NCBI GenBank assembly: GCA_963814985.1
Contig: CAWFFV010000043.1
Coordinates: forward strand, 1-20,719
Origin: CAWFFV01 sp963814985
Lineage (GTDB): Bacteria > Chloroflexota > Ktedonobacteria > Ktedonobacterales > Ktedonobacteraceae
DNA: 20,719 nucleotides
Direction: 5' to 3'
Each line of letters starts with the position of its first letter. Positions within the stretch are counted from its first letter, which is position 1. The notes under the pieces are model-generated. The model was not told the DNA's origin, made no database searches, and saw only the letters and a list, made by a program, of their open reading frames with translations. Both the position numbers and the translations under genes were made by a program. Shown piece by piece: positions 1-7,728 of this stretch.

Positions 1-252
1 AGACACCATCCACTCCTCTCCAGAAACTACCACGCACGCAGTCATCCAGACCGATGTCTGTACCTCCAGTAGCAAACGTTGCCAGAAGCACCACTTCTGA
101 GGCTCCCTGGTGGTTAAATGACCCTCTCCTCGTCAGGAACTACCACGTGTGCAAGCACCTGGAACTGAACCACTAAGGAGAGGAACCACTCCTGCCAGTC
201 AACGCCCTGAATAAACCGACGGTCTCAGTCTTCCACAAAGACTAATCGTCGT
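1..252 (+). other. Probable frame-broken N-terminal part of the Rieske gene
   Basis: No intact gene is present here, but three successive open stretches in different forward frames join end to end. The first runs from about 3 to 123 and includes PWWLNDP. The second runs from about 124 to 210 and includes RQELPRVQAPGTEP and ends in SQRPE. The third starts at 211 and leads in frame into the MSRRQVIT segment at 253. All three read as a polar, proline-rich, low-complexity protein. Known Ktedonobacteria Rieske-type proteins often have such a disordered cytoplasmic leader before the twin-arginine segment. I infer that the gene starts left of the window and carries at least two indels here. Weaker alternative: plain intergenic DNA with a start at 253. 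Two similar words (CTACCACGCACGCAG near 25 and CTACCACGTGTGCAAG near 143) form an imperfect direct repeat. Confidence 0.3.
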
Positions 253-658
253 ATGAGTCGCCGACAGGTTATTACGTTGATTGCCACCGGTAGTGTCGTT
301 GCGGCAGGAGCCGTCGTTGCGATTAATCTGACACATGTCTTCCAACAGGGAACACTCAATACGGCAGTCATTCCCACTAACTCAGCCGTAAGCTTTACAA
401 ACAATGCGGCTAACGCCATCCTTATTACACCTGTCTAATGGGAATTTTGTAGCCTATAACAAGGCCTGTACACATAGCGGTGTCTATCTCAATTATGACC
501 CCGCAACACAGAAGTTTGTCTGTCCAGCACATGGTGCGATCTTTGATCCCGCCCATGGGGGAGCGGTGCTCCGGAAACCAACCGGGGGACCAAATACAAA
601 ACCTCTACCCAAAGTCGCCATACGAATCGATGGAAATGGGAATATCACAGCTGTTTAG
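253..658 (+). pseudogene. Rieske [2Fe-2S] protein, frameshifted
   Basis: This is an exported electron-transfer-type Rieske protein in two reading frames. Frame one (253-438) gives MSRRQVITLIATGSVVAAGA, a twin-arginine-like segment followed by a hydrophobic stretch, suggesting a Tat-exported or membrane-anchored protein. Frame two carries the iron-sulfur domain: LSNGNFVAYNKACTHSG, then CPAHGAIFDP, that is C-x-H and C-x-x-H, the two Cys and two His ligands of the cluster. It ends with PLPKVAIRIDGNGNITAV. The join lies at about 420-430, where NAANAILI should continue into HLSNGNF. The span of 406 nt fits one extra base. All cluster ligands are intact, so the break is either recent or a sequence error. 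The redox partner is unknown: no cytochrome b or oxygenase partner lies beside it. Nothing gene-like is seen between 659 and 767. Confidence 0.8.
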
Positions 659-772
659 TGGGTGTACTGTTTGTTCGTAACTACAGATCTCTCCCCGTTG
701 TGAGAGATTCCTTATATGTCATCAGTGTTCGATCGAGCATGCTTTAAGCCTCTTCATAAGGAGCTCTCTTTC

Positions 773-788
773 ATTGAAGTTTAGACTA
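773..788 (+). repeat. Left terminal inverted repeat of the IS
   Basis: The sequence ATTGAAGTTTAGACTA is identical to the reverse complement of 2301-2316. Identity stops at base 789. The target duplication CTTTC precedes it at 768-772. Confidence 0.9.
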
Positions 789-894
789 TAGGGAACTATC
801 TGAACCAGCCGAAACTTGTTCAGGGAACAAAAACCGATGAAATTGAAGCAACGATCCTGTTCATCCGCTGGCCTTGAGAGGCACTTTGGGCGGC

Positions 895-2159
895 TTAACG
901 CACCACAGGAAAGCGGACAGCAGGCTGAGGTCGAAACCCTTTGGCCCGTCCAGGCGATTTTCCACGTGGTTGGCACGGACGAGCCGGTGTTCCAAGCTGC
1001 GACAAAATCGTAGGCATCACCCGACGCACCTGTCGCGAGTTACAGGACGATTGTTGTTTCTCATGGCTGACGCAACACTTGTCCAAGCTCACGTGCCAGA
1101 TACAACTGATTAAACACCAGGGCAACCAGCCAACTCCACAGCTCAAATTGTGCAGGGGTGCGTACATGAACACGCGTCCAGAGCAGATCTTGCTTGAGAA
1201 ACCGATAGCCATGCTCTTGCGAGAAGCGTCGACCTTAGATGTGAGCAATCTGCGACAAAGGGATCACCTCATCGAGCATCACAAACCAACTCACACGTGG
1301 ATCCCGTTTCGTGCCTTTCGCTGCTTCTCGCTCGACGCTGATCACACTGAGGTTCAGGTCACGGTCCTGCTGGAAATGCAGATGGTTCCATCGGCTGGTG
1401 CGTATCTGCCTGTCCGATCTTGCTCGACTGCAAACTCCTTCAGCCTCTGCATGGGTCTCGGGGCGTTTGCCCTGAAACAGAGGACCATCTTTCGGCTTGC
1501 GTCCACGCGGGTGGATGCGTACTGGAACACGATAGAGCTTCCGATTGCTTTTGAGCCGGACCAACACGCTATAGCCCAGTTCATGGCACGCACGCAAGAA
1601 CTCAGGAGTCCCATACCACCGATCCGCCAAAACTGTCTCTTTCCAAAGAGCGGCTTGAGTGCTTGCAGTTGAGCAATCGCAACTCCTATCGCGGTCTGTT
1701 CGCTCGTGATCCGTTGTTGATCCAGGATCGGTGTCCAACTGCTCGGCTGTTCTGGTATCAGCACCACGGTCGAAAAGGTCCAACCGACACTGATCGGCTT
1801 GTCAACCAGCGGCAGATTTGACAGATGAATGATTGTCCGATCTGCGCTGGTTCGAGCGCTGGACGAGCCAGATTACTCCACATCGACCGCAATCCAGATG
1901 GGAGCCGTATCTGTCCGCTCGGCAAGAAGATATTGACCCAGATGGCTCGCAGTTGTTCGACATTGATCCGTCCATCTTCCAGAGCTTCATACACGCTTGG
2001 CCACTGGCGTTCAAAGAAGGGCGACAGCGACAATTCTGGCAACGACTGTGCCTGGCTTTCGCACAACAAGGCATCCCCCAAATTGAACAGGGCATCAGCT
2101 CCCCGCTCAAAACTGGCATAAAGCTGCTGACGTACTTGCTTCAATATGGTATAGTTCAC
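895..2159 (-). pseudogene. DDE transposase, multiply interrupted
   Basis: The reading starts at a GTG at 2157-2159 (MNYTILKQVRQQLYASFERG) and ends at 895. The path changes frame several times. N-terminal part: ALFNLGDALLCESQAQ, then LSPFFERQWPSVYEALEDG. A frame change near 1950-1990 follows, then WIAVDVE with an in-frame TAA at 1873-1875, RTSADRTIIHLSNLP, and WTFSTVVLIPEQPSSW. A frame change near 1640 leads to KETVLADRWYGTPEFL and KRDPRVSWFVMLDEV. A stop at about 1235-1240 precedes SQEHGYRFLKQDLLW, and another stop lies near 1100. The end reads SRQVRRVMPTILSQLGTPA and PRGKSPGR. The likely DDE triad is visible: D in AVDVE, D in LADRWYG, E in SQEHGYRF. At least three frameshifts and three stops make it non-functional. 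Confidence 0.87.
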
Positions 2160-2252
2160 GGCGTAAGAGTCCTTTGTTTCTTTGTTTTGATTGCAAAGAA
2201 CTTTACGTCATCAGGGAGTTTTTGGCAAGCCAGAGCTGCCTTTTGTTTTCAC

Positions 2253-2308
2253 TTAGACTACCGACGTTTCACCCAAGCGAGTGTCAGTGCGAAACGTCGG
2301 TAGTCTAA
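2253..2308. repeat. Subterminal hairpin inside the IS right end
   Basis: Perfect 18-bp arms (TTAGACTACCGACGTTTC at 2253-2270 and its complement at 2291-2308) enclose a 20-nt loop. The outer part of the right arm belongs to the terminal inverted repeat. Position upstream of the transposase start suggests a transcript hairpin limiting read-through into the transposase, as known for other IS ends; this role is inference. Confidence 0.85.
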
Positions 2309-2316
2309 ACTTCAAT
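2301..2316 (-). repeat. Right terminal inverted repeat of the IS
   Basis: The reverse complement reads ATTGAAGTTTAGACTA, identical to 773-788. It is followed directly by the target duplication CTTTC at 2317-2321. Confidence 0.9.
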
Positions 2317-2436
2317 CTTTCAGAAAGCATCCACAAACCACCCCTGCCCATGCAATAATTGACAAGAAGATTGATCGTATTGTGAGAACATTTACGTGTA
2401 ATGTGACGGTTTTGTAATATCCATCGCATATACGTC

Positions 2437-2479
2437 TGCTTAGTCACATATATGCAATTTGCATATATGTGACTAAGCA
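2437..2479. repeat. 43-bp perfect palindrome
   Basis: Two 21-bp arms (TGCTTAGTCACATATATGCA plus A, and its exact complement) meet around a single central T at 2458. It lies between the IS and the small gene at 2573, with no gene over it. A smaller palindrome TCGGGA-A-TCCCGA follows at about 2499-2511. It may be a cruciform-forming or protein-binding site; no U-tract follows, so a simple terminator is less likely. Confidence 0.85.
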
Positions 2480-2572
2480 AAGTTATCGTAAACCAGATCG
2501 GGAATCCCGAACAGTTTTCTCGGTATTTCCCATACAGGTATATGAAAGAATGGAGAGAGGAAGAGATAAGAC

Positions 2573-2788
2573 ATGTTGCCAACAAAACAAGTGGAACAAG
2601 AGCAGATGTACTACAAAAAGAATGTGTTGTACCTAAAAGTTGCTCGGCGTCCTTCTGCTCAGAGAAATGTGGCAGCGTACACCGCATTCATGCGTCTACA
2701 TGCACTTTTGCAAGAACACATCCGCTTTCAGGGAGAAATCTCTTCACAGGATCTATCAGCTCTGGAGTTTCTTGCAGAGGCAGTGTAA
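2573..2788 (+). CDS. Small hypothetical protein, 71 aa
   Basis: A short forward gene starts at ATG 2573 behind a purine-rich stretch (GGAGAGAGGAAGAG, 2552-2565) that serves as ribosome binding site. The protein begins MLPTKQVEQEQMYYKKNVL, has a basic, probably helical middle (ARRPSAQRNVAAYTAFMRL), and ends SSQDLSALEFLAEAV. No membrane segment, signal peptide or metal site is seen. I do not recognise the family. The stop codon TAA (2786-2788) abuts a perfect hairpin shared with the convergent HdeD-type gene, a placement that supports a real transcription unit. Two overlapping forward frames in this stretch look less protein-like. Confidence 0.5.
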   Translation: MLPTKQVEQEQMYYKKNVLYLKVARRPSAQRNVAAYTAFMRLHALLQEHIRFQGEISSQDLSALEFLAEAV

Positions 2789-2840
2789 TGAGAAGAAATC
2801 TTCCTGGAAGAAATATACTTCCAGGAAGATTTCTTCTCAT
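2788..2840. terminator. Bidirectional terminator hairpin between convergent genes
   Basis: Perfect 23-bp arms (2788-2810 and 2818-2840) enclose the 7-nt loop AAATATA. The last base of the forward gene's TAA starts the left arm, and the TGA of the leftward gene (2837-2839) lies inside the right arm. The arms contain A/T-rich blocks, so each direction ends in a weak U-rich run. Termination in both directions is inferred from structure and placement. Confidence 0.75.
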
Positions 2841-3370
2841 CGCATCTCTTGTCTAAGGATTGTAAGAGGGAAGCGTTGGCAAGGCTGGAAAGCACGAATA
2901 AACAACAAGACACCGTACACAATAGCATAGATACCGATAAGCCACACAAGTGACAAAATACCAGCACCTGGGCGGAGGAAGAGGAAAATCCCCAGTAACA
3001 GAGAGATGACACCGGAAAATGCGATCAGCCATTCCTGGGCAAAAGTGCCACCGAACGTGAAGACAAAGGCAATCTGGGCGATCCCTCTGATGATTGCCCA
3101 CGTCGCAAACACGAAGAGCAATGTAAGCGCAATTAAGCCTGGCCAGAAAAAGGCGATTAAGCCGATGATAATGCTAATGATCCCTCCCAGAAGATGTACC
3201 CACCAGTACTGCATATCGCTATGCCTGGCAATTGACACGATCACGGTAACAAGACCATCCGCTAACGCAAAGATACCGAAGAGGTAGATAAAAATGAGAA
3301 GCGATAAACCAGGCCAGGTGAGTTCCAAAACCCCAAAGAGTACCGCAAAGATTGCACGTACGATCAACAT
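2837..3370 (-). CDS. HdeD-family (DUF308) membrane protein
   Basis: A 177-aa, very hydrophobic protein with about six membrane helices arranged as repeated pairs. Repeat-like segments include FAVLFGVLELTWPGLSLL, IIGLIAFFWPGLIALTLLF and LLLGIFLFLRPGAGILSLVW; the WPG/RPG turn after each helix is typical of DUF308/HdeD proteins. HdeD of E. coli is linked to acid resistance at high cell density; here the role is unknown beyond the inner membrane. The start at 3368-3370 has no good ribosome site directly upstream. A strong GGAGG stands at about 3416-3420 before an ATG at 3406-3408, which opens MMNAVTSPVTIEEC and then stops at 3364-3366. A single missing base near 3368 would join that leader to MLIVRAIF, giving about 190 aa, closer to normal family length. 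The gene may therefore be slightly N-terminally broken. Confidence 0.87.
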   Translation of the reverse strand: MLIVRAIFAVLFGVLELTWPGLSLLIFIYLFGIFALADGLVTVIVSIARHSDMQYWWVHLLGGIISIIIGLIAFFWPGLIALTLLFVFATWAIIRGIAQIAFVFTFGGTFAQEWLIAFSGVISLLLGIFLFLRPGAGILSLVWLIGIYAIVYGVLLFIRAFQPCQRFPLTILRQEMR

Positions 3371-3420
3371 TCCTCAATAGTTACAGGACTTGTAACAGCA
3401 TTCATCATGTCTATACCTCC
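3364..3420 (-). other. Probable original start region of the HdeD gene, out of frame
   Basis: GGAGG (3416-3420, read leftward) is followed after seven bases by ATG ATG. The short reading MMNAVTSPVTIEEC ends at a TGA at 3364-3366 and overlaps the HdeD frame by a few bases. The span 2837-3408 is 572 nt, two more than a multiple of three, which fits one deleted base. The leader resembles the short polar N-termini of HdeD-type proteins, but this is inference. Confidence 0.4.
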
Positions 3421-3429
3421 CAAACCAGG

Positions 3430-3881
3430 TCAAACTTTACCTCTTGTTGTCTTGAATTGGTGGATAGAGATCAGCAATCGACCAGTTTCCGATGTACTGA
3501 CCAGACAAGCATGATGGTTGAACAGCAAGGCGCTTACACCATCAATTTGCTCATACTGTGGTACATAGACAGTAATGATCTGGTGCCCCCGTCGTGCGGC
3601 TGCCTGGTGCTGGCTAGTGATTGTAAATGCATCATCTGTCGTAGCTTGTAAGCGACGCATAACTCGTAAAAAAAGCCCTCCCCTCTGCAGGCTCTCCAGG
3701 AAAGCTGAAGGGAAATCTTGACTTCAGGGATAAGCGCTATATCTTCTGCTTTATACCCAACATCCTCAAGTGCCTGGGCTGCTTGCTCACCTTCTTGAAG
3801 TGAGTCGATAACCCCTACCACGTGCCTCCCAAGAACAGATACCATCGAACGAATGTGCTGAAATGTTATGTCTTTTATCAT
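3430..3881 (-). pseudogene. Ktedonobacteria-type conserved hypothetical protein, frameshifted
   Basis: The reading starts at ATG 3879-3881 behind GAGGAG and runs in two frames. Part one: MIKDITFQHIRSMVSVLG, then RHVVGVIDSLQEGEQAAQAL and EDVGYKAEDIALIP. Part two: SQDFPSAFLESLQRGGLFLR, then VMRRLQATTDDAF, RRGHQIITVYVPQYEQIDGV, and an end at 3430. The frame changes at about 3718-3722, just after ALIP. The total length of 452 nt fits one missing base (or two added). The pattern of an alternating beta/alpha start (HVVGVIDSLQEGEQAAQAL) and a later ITVYVPQ strand suggests a small ferredoxin-like fold related to general-stress or DUF1269-like proteins. I cannot name a function. Its upstream neighbour on the same strand is the broken LuxR gene. 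Confidence 0.7.
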
Positions 3882-4007
3882 GAATAGACTCCTCTTCGTT
3901 TCTTTCTTGCATATGGTAGGTATACTTGGCTCATTGAAGTTAAGTTGTCTCTTCCTTGCGAGCACACCCGCTTGCAAAACGGCGATCTGCTTGGTTGTAT
4001 ATCCATC

Positions 4008-7000
4008 TCAGGTACGACAACGTAGCAGCACATTAGCATTACGTCTGCACTTAGTGTAGCTGGTGAGCAGGGTAAGATACTGCATACCAAAGTTGTAGGT
4101 GCCGGGTGATTCATGCTGTGGATCGGGAGCTAAATGAACGCAAGATGCTCTGGCCTTGACAATGGCCTGAGTGCGACTCTGCACGCCTAGTTTGCCACAG
4201 ATGTTGTAGTTGTGCCGCTTCACTGTATTGATACTGAGGACAAGACGATGGGCGATGTCACGGTTCGATGCCCCTTCCAGCAAAATATGCAGTACCTCGC
4301 GTTCACGCTCTGTGAGGGACTCTACTAGCACGCCAGGACGCGAGGCATGAAGGGTCGAGGAAAGTGAAATTGGTTCGCGAAAAGCAGAGAGCAGTGTGAC
4401 AACATAGTCAGGCATGATGTCACGCACCTGAGCTTGACGCAACAAGGTTAGCATCTGTACGCCCTCATCAACGAAGAGGCGGATATATTTCCTCCGGCGA
4501 AGCCAGTATAAGAGCACGTTCCAGTGTGGTAAGAGCACGTTTTCGGTCATTTATGACGTGGAGAGCCAATGCCTGCACAATGAGGATTTTGCAGAACACT
4601 ATACATGCGCGATTTGGCTTCGGCATCCCGCAAGAGACGCTCCAACAGATGTAGAGCATCCTGGAGGAATGCTCCAACCGGGTCATTCCTCCCTTCTTCG
4701 ATGCACACCCGTGCCAGGGTCAAATCTCCCGCTCACGGGGATAGCTGAGATCAATATCATCAGGAGAAAGGCCACACTCTTTCACCCAGCGGCTGGCTGC
4801 TGCCAGATTACCTCGTGCCAATTCCACCATCCCCGCAGCGCTGCTTCACGGTGCAAAAGGGAAGGGATGAAACGTCGTACATTGGCCAGTTGCGTGAACG
4901 CTTCCAGCATTGCAAGAGCCTTCCCGAGAAGATCCACGTGCCATCTCAAGGCGTGTGAGAGCTGTGTATCCCTGTAGCACAACCTCTGCATCAACCGTGA
5001 GTGTCCCCCTGACCAGCTCCATACCCTGAGAAAGGAGGCGTTCGGCCTCATCCAGGTCATTCCATTCACGCTGCAAATCGCCCAGGCCAAAGTAGTAGGC
5101 AGGGCTACCGATCATAACCTGTAGTTCATCTGGTCCTGGCGCTAGCTGCGTTGCCATCTCATAAGTCATAGCGGCCTGGCGCAGTCGGCCTTGCAACATC
5201 CGCACATGAGCAAGCAACGTGATACTCTTCAGGACCGCAAGTGGATTATTCGAGGACTGTGCGCTTGCCGCCACTTCTGCAATCAGACGTTCTGCGGAGG
5301 GTCTCACGTCACCATTGAGCAGGTAGCTATGGGACTCGTTCATCAAGGCGATAGGACACGGAAAGTTGCGCCCACCTCCGGCAAGAAGTCCAGTGCCTGA
5401 CGGGCAAGGACCACACAGTGGCTAAGATCGCCAGCAAAACAGACATATTCGCACGCACCAGGGCTATCTGACTCAGGATGTCCTGCTGCTCTTCGGCAGG
5501 CATACCCGACTGGATACATTTTTCAGCATCTTCGAGACGTTCCTCAGCTTCTTCCAAATGATTGGTGAACATCAGTACGATGGCATGGTAGATACAGAGG
5601 CGTGCAGACGTACGTACCAGTGCATCGGGTAGCACGTTGAGCCAACCGAGCAATGCAGGGATCTGCCCCCGGTACACCTCCACCGGAAGCGCGATCTGTT
5701 CGATCAAGCAGGCCGCCCCGCTCGACAGCAGGAACCGCCAGGGCATGGTGCACTGCTTCGAAGATCAATCCATGCTGCTCATACCAGACGCTCGCCCGCT
5801 GATGCAGTTCGGGAACCAGGGATGACCCTGTCTGCTCCAGGCAGTTCTTGAGTACCTCAGCGAACAGATGATGATAGCGGTACCAACGTCGCTCGTCGTC
5901 AAGTGGTATGACAAAGAAATTCATCTGGTCGAGCATCTCTAACATCGCCTGTCCTCCCTCCTGTCCCATCACTACATCACAGAGTGACCCGCAGAGACAC
6001 TCCAGGATGCTGGTGGAGAGCAGGAATGCTTGCACCTGCATGGTCTGGTGCGAGAGTACCTCCTGACTAAGGTAGTCCAGCACGAAGCGATGATTGCCGG
6101 TGAAGGTAGCCAGAAACCCGGAGATATCCCTCTGGCCCCGTAGTGAGAGCGCTGCCAATTGGAGTCCAGCAACCCAACCTTCCGTATGACGCAAGAGTTT
6201 GACAATGTGCTCCGGAGAGAGAATCAAGCTGCCATCACGGTAGACAGAAATGCGCGGGCCTCCTCGGAGGAGAAACGCAGGTCAGCGGCTCGCACCTCGG
6301 TGAGATGTCCGCGTGCCCGTAAACGCGCCAGTGGTAGCGGCGGATCGGTGCGTGTGACAATGATCAGGTGCATCTGAGGCGGTAGATGCTCCAGTAAAAA
6401 GATCATCGCCCGCTGAATGGGTTCGGCGGTGATAACGTGGTAGTCATCCAGAACGAGCGCAAAGTCACCTGATTCCTGCTGGTGATGTCGTTCATCAGCA
6501 GAGTAGACCGCGCGCTACCGGTAGGCGCGCGGTAGTGCCTCAAGGAGTGACAACGCCACGGTGCCAATTTGCGGGTCCAGCCTTTGCAAAGCAGCAATCA
6601 CGTAGGAGAAGAACGGCCAGGCTCATCGTCTTCAGTTCGAGCGAGAGCCAGGCAACAGGTGCGTCATGTTCAGCGAGCCATTGAGCAAGCAGTGTGGTTT
6701 TGCCGTATCCAGCGGGGGCCGAGATGAGCGTAAGCGGACCTGGCACGCCCTTCTGGAGGCGATCCAACAGGCGGGAGCGCTGTATCAACTGCGCACGGGG
6801 GCGCGGCACATGGAGCTTGGTTGAAAGCCTCAGGTTGCGTTGAGTATTCGGTAGAGCTGGTAAGATGGTGTTTGTATCTTCTGTTATATGATATGCATTC
6901 AGATGCTCAGATATTTCTTTCTTCACTAAATCGCGGATGACCCGCCCAGGTGTAGAGCGGACTTCAGCAGCAGTAAGTACGGCGGCGATCTCCTCTAAGC

Positions 7001-7283
7001 GAGTCGATATGGAGATCTATGGTGCGGCCCAAATATTTCTTCGCCATCTTCTCACCAACTCTGCGGTAAGCATACCAGTACATATCACCACGTCGCCTGG
7101 ACTCTTTGCGCACCGTCAGTTGGCCGCACTGACCATGAAAGGTAAACGAGGGAACGGAGTAAGAGCAAACCATGCACGGTCACCAGGGATGACGGTGCGG
7201 AGTTGCTGAAGCCGCTGTTCACGGAATTCGTAGACTTCCTGCTCTGAGTTCCAGGTCAAACGATACTCGGCTGCTTTTGGCAT
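4008..7283 (-). pseudogene. LuxR-family MalT-type ATP-dependent regulator, multiply frameshifted
   Basis: A large one-component regulator of about 1,090 codons is spread over all three leftward frames. The start is ATG 7281-7283 (MPKAAEYRLTWNSEQEVYEF). An N-terminal segment follows: SFTFHGQCGQLTVRKE, then YWYAYRRVGEKMAKKYLGRT. Next is the STAND ATPase: Walker A LISAPAGYGKTTLLAQWLAE near 6700 and the Walker B-like FALVLDDYHVITAEP near 6450. Helical-repeat parts include LRHTEGWVAGLQLAALSLRG, RWYRYHHLFAEVL and ERLLSQGMELVRG. The C-terminal LuxR helix-turn-helix is at about 4150-4325 (LTEREREVLHILLEGASNRD, then SINTVKRH). Frame changes fall near 7165, 6995, 6635, 6620, 6520, 6475, 6228, 5735, 5400, 4925 and 4475. 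The 5735 change is an added G in a GGGG run. MalT-type proteins bind ATP and an inducer to activate transcription; the inducer here is unknown. With about ten breaks this copy is dead unless the sequence is faulty. Confidence 0.88.
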
Positions 7284-7307
7284 GGTATTCTCACCAGCCC
7301 CTTCTTG

Positions 7308-7356
7308 TTGCTACCCAACAATTATTTTCGACATGGGTCTACCTGTTGGGTAGCAA
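7308..7356. repeat. 13-bp inverted repeat upstream of the LuxR gene
   Basis: TTGCTACCCAACA (7308-7320) and TGTTGGGTAGCAA (7344-7356) form perfect arms around a 23-nt spacer. It sits 25 bases upstream of the LuxR ATG, in its probable 5' leader or promoter. It may be an operator for autoregulation or a leader hairpin. Confidence 0.65.
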
Positions 7357-7485
7357 AAGTACAAGAGACATTCTCAGGAGGTCACGGGAATGAGGCCATC
7401 AGAGTTTCAGGCCAGTACTACTGTGCGGAGAGTAAGATCGACAATATCCTAGAAAAAATCTGTGGAAGAGTCCATCTGGAACCGT

Positions 7486-7560
7486 CTACCACACACCTCC
7501 ATAGATCGATGCAATTTGCATATTTTCCCAATAGTTTTCTTGACACCAGTTCTCTCCTGA
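7486..7560 (-). pseudogene. C-terminal remnant of a Uma2-family gene
   Basis: Reading leftward, the last codons give SGENWCQE, then ENMQIASIYGGVW and a stop at 7486-7488. The intact Uma2 gene at 9732 ends NWKQE ... LASIYEGVW. The DNA is also close: about 35 bases at 7479-7514 match 9723-9758 (CTACCACACACCT/TTCATAGATCGATGC) with few changes. The middle of the tail is shortened, and no catalytic part of the nuclease remains upstream. I read this as the last trace of a deleted third Uma2 gene. Confidence 0.6.
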
Positions 7561-7568
7561 TGTAAAGT
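7540..7568 (+). promoter_or_regulatory. Putative sigma70 promoter for the kinase gene
   Basis: TTGACA at 7540-7545 and TAAAGT at 7563-7568 are separated by 17 bases, pointing rightward to the kinase start 160 bases on. The -35 is perfect and the -10 matches four of six positions. It overlaps the Uma2 remnant, so it may have arisen within old coding DNA. Confidence 0.45.
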
Positions 7569-7728
7569 ACAAAACATGCGAACATTTGAATATCGACTTT
7601 ATATGAAGAAGCGACACTATTACCGACGCATACAGTGATTGATTAATCATGCACTTCTTTACAAGACCAACAATCACAGCGATATATCTGGATGAAGAGT
7701 CAGGACAGGTGCGTACTGACGAAGGAGC

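Larger units (their letters stand above)
773..2316 (-). mobile_element. Complete but inactive insertion sequence (about 1.54 kb) with DDE transposase
   Basis: Both ends can be placed to the base. A 16-bp perfect terminal inverted repeat, ATTGAAGTTTAGACTA, starts at 773 and its complement ends at 2316. The 5-bp word CTTTC lies immediately outside both ends (768-772 and 2317-2321), as expected for a target-site duplication. The interior carries one leftward transposase gene broken by several stops and frameshifts, so the copy cannot move by itself. The rebuilt empty site would read CTTTCAGAAAG, a near-palindrome. The right end also holds a second, inverted copy of the terminal sequence that forms a hairpin. 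The family was not confirmed by search; the protein resembles DDE transposases of the IS4/IS701 type. Confidence 0.87.
7284..7728. other. Intergenic region between the divergent LuxR and kinase genes
   Basis: No intact gene is seen. The stretch holds a 13-bp inverted repeat near the LuxR start, the C-terminal remnant of a Uma2-family gene (7486-7560, leftward), and a sigma70-type promoter pointing to the kinase gene. Bases 7570-7728 show no other clear signal except AAGGAG just before the kinase start. Confidence 0.6.

Noticed and set aside
941..1672. Forward open frame of 243 codons
   Set aside because: It is antisense to the transposase, whose conserved motifs are clear on the other strand.
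7305..7565. Forward 86-codon open frame between the LuxR and kinase genes
   Set aside because: It crosses an inverted repeat, a Uma2 relic on the other strand and a promoter, and has no recognisable protein features.
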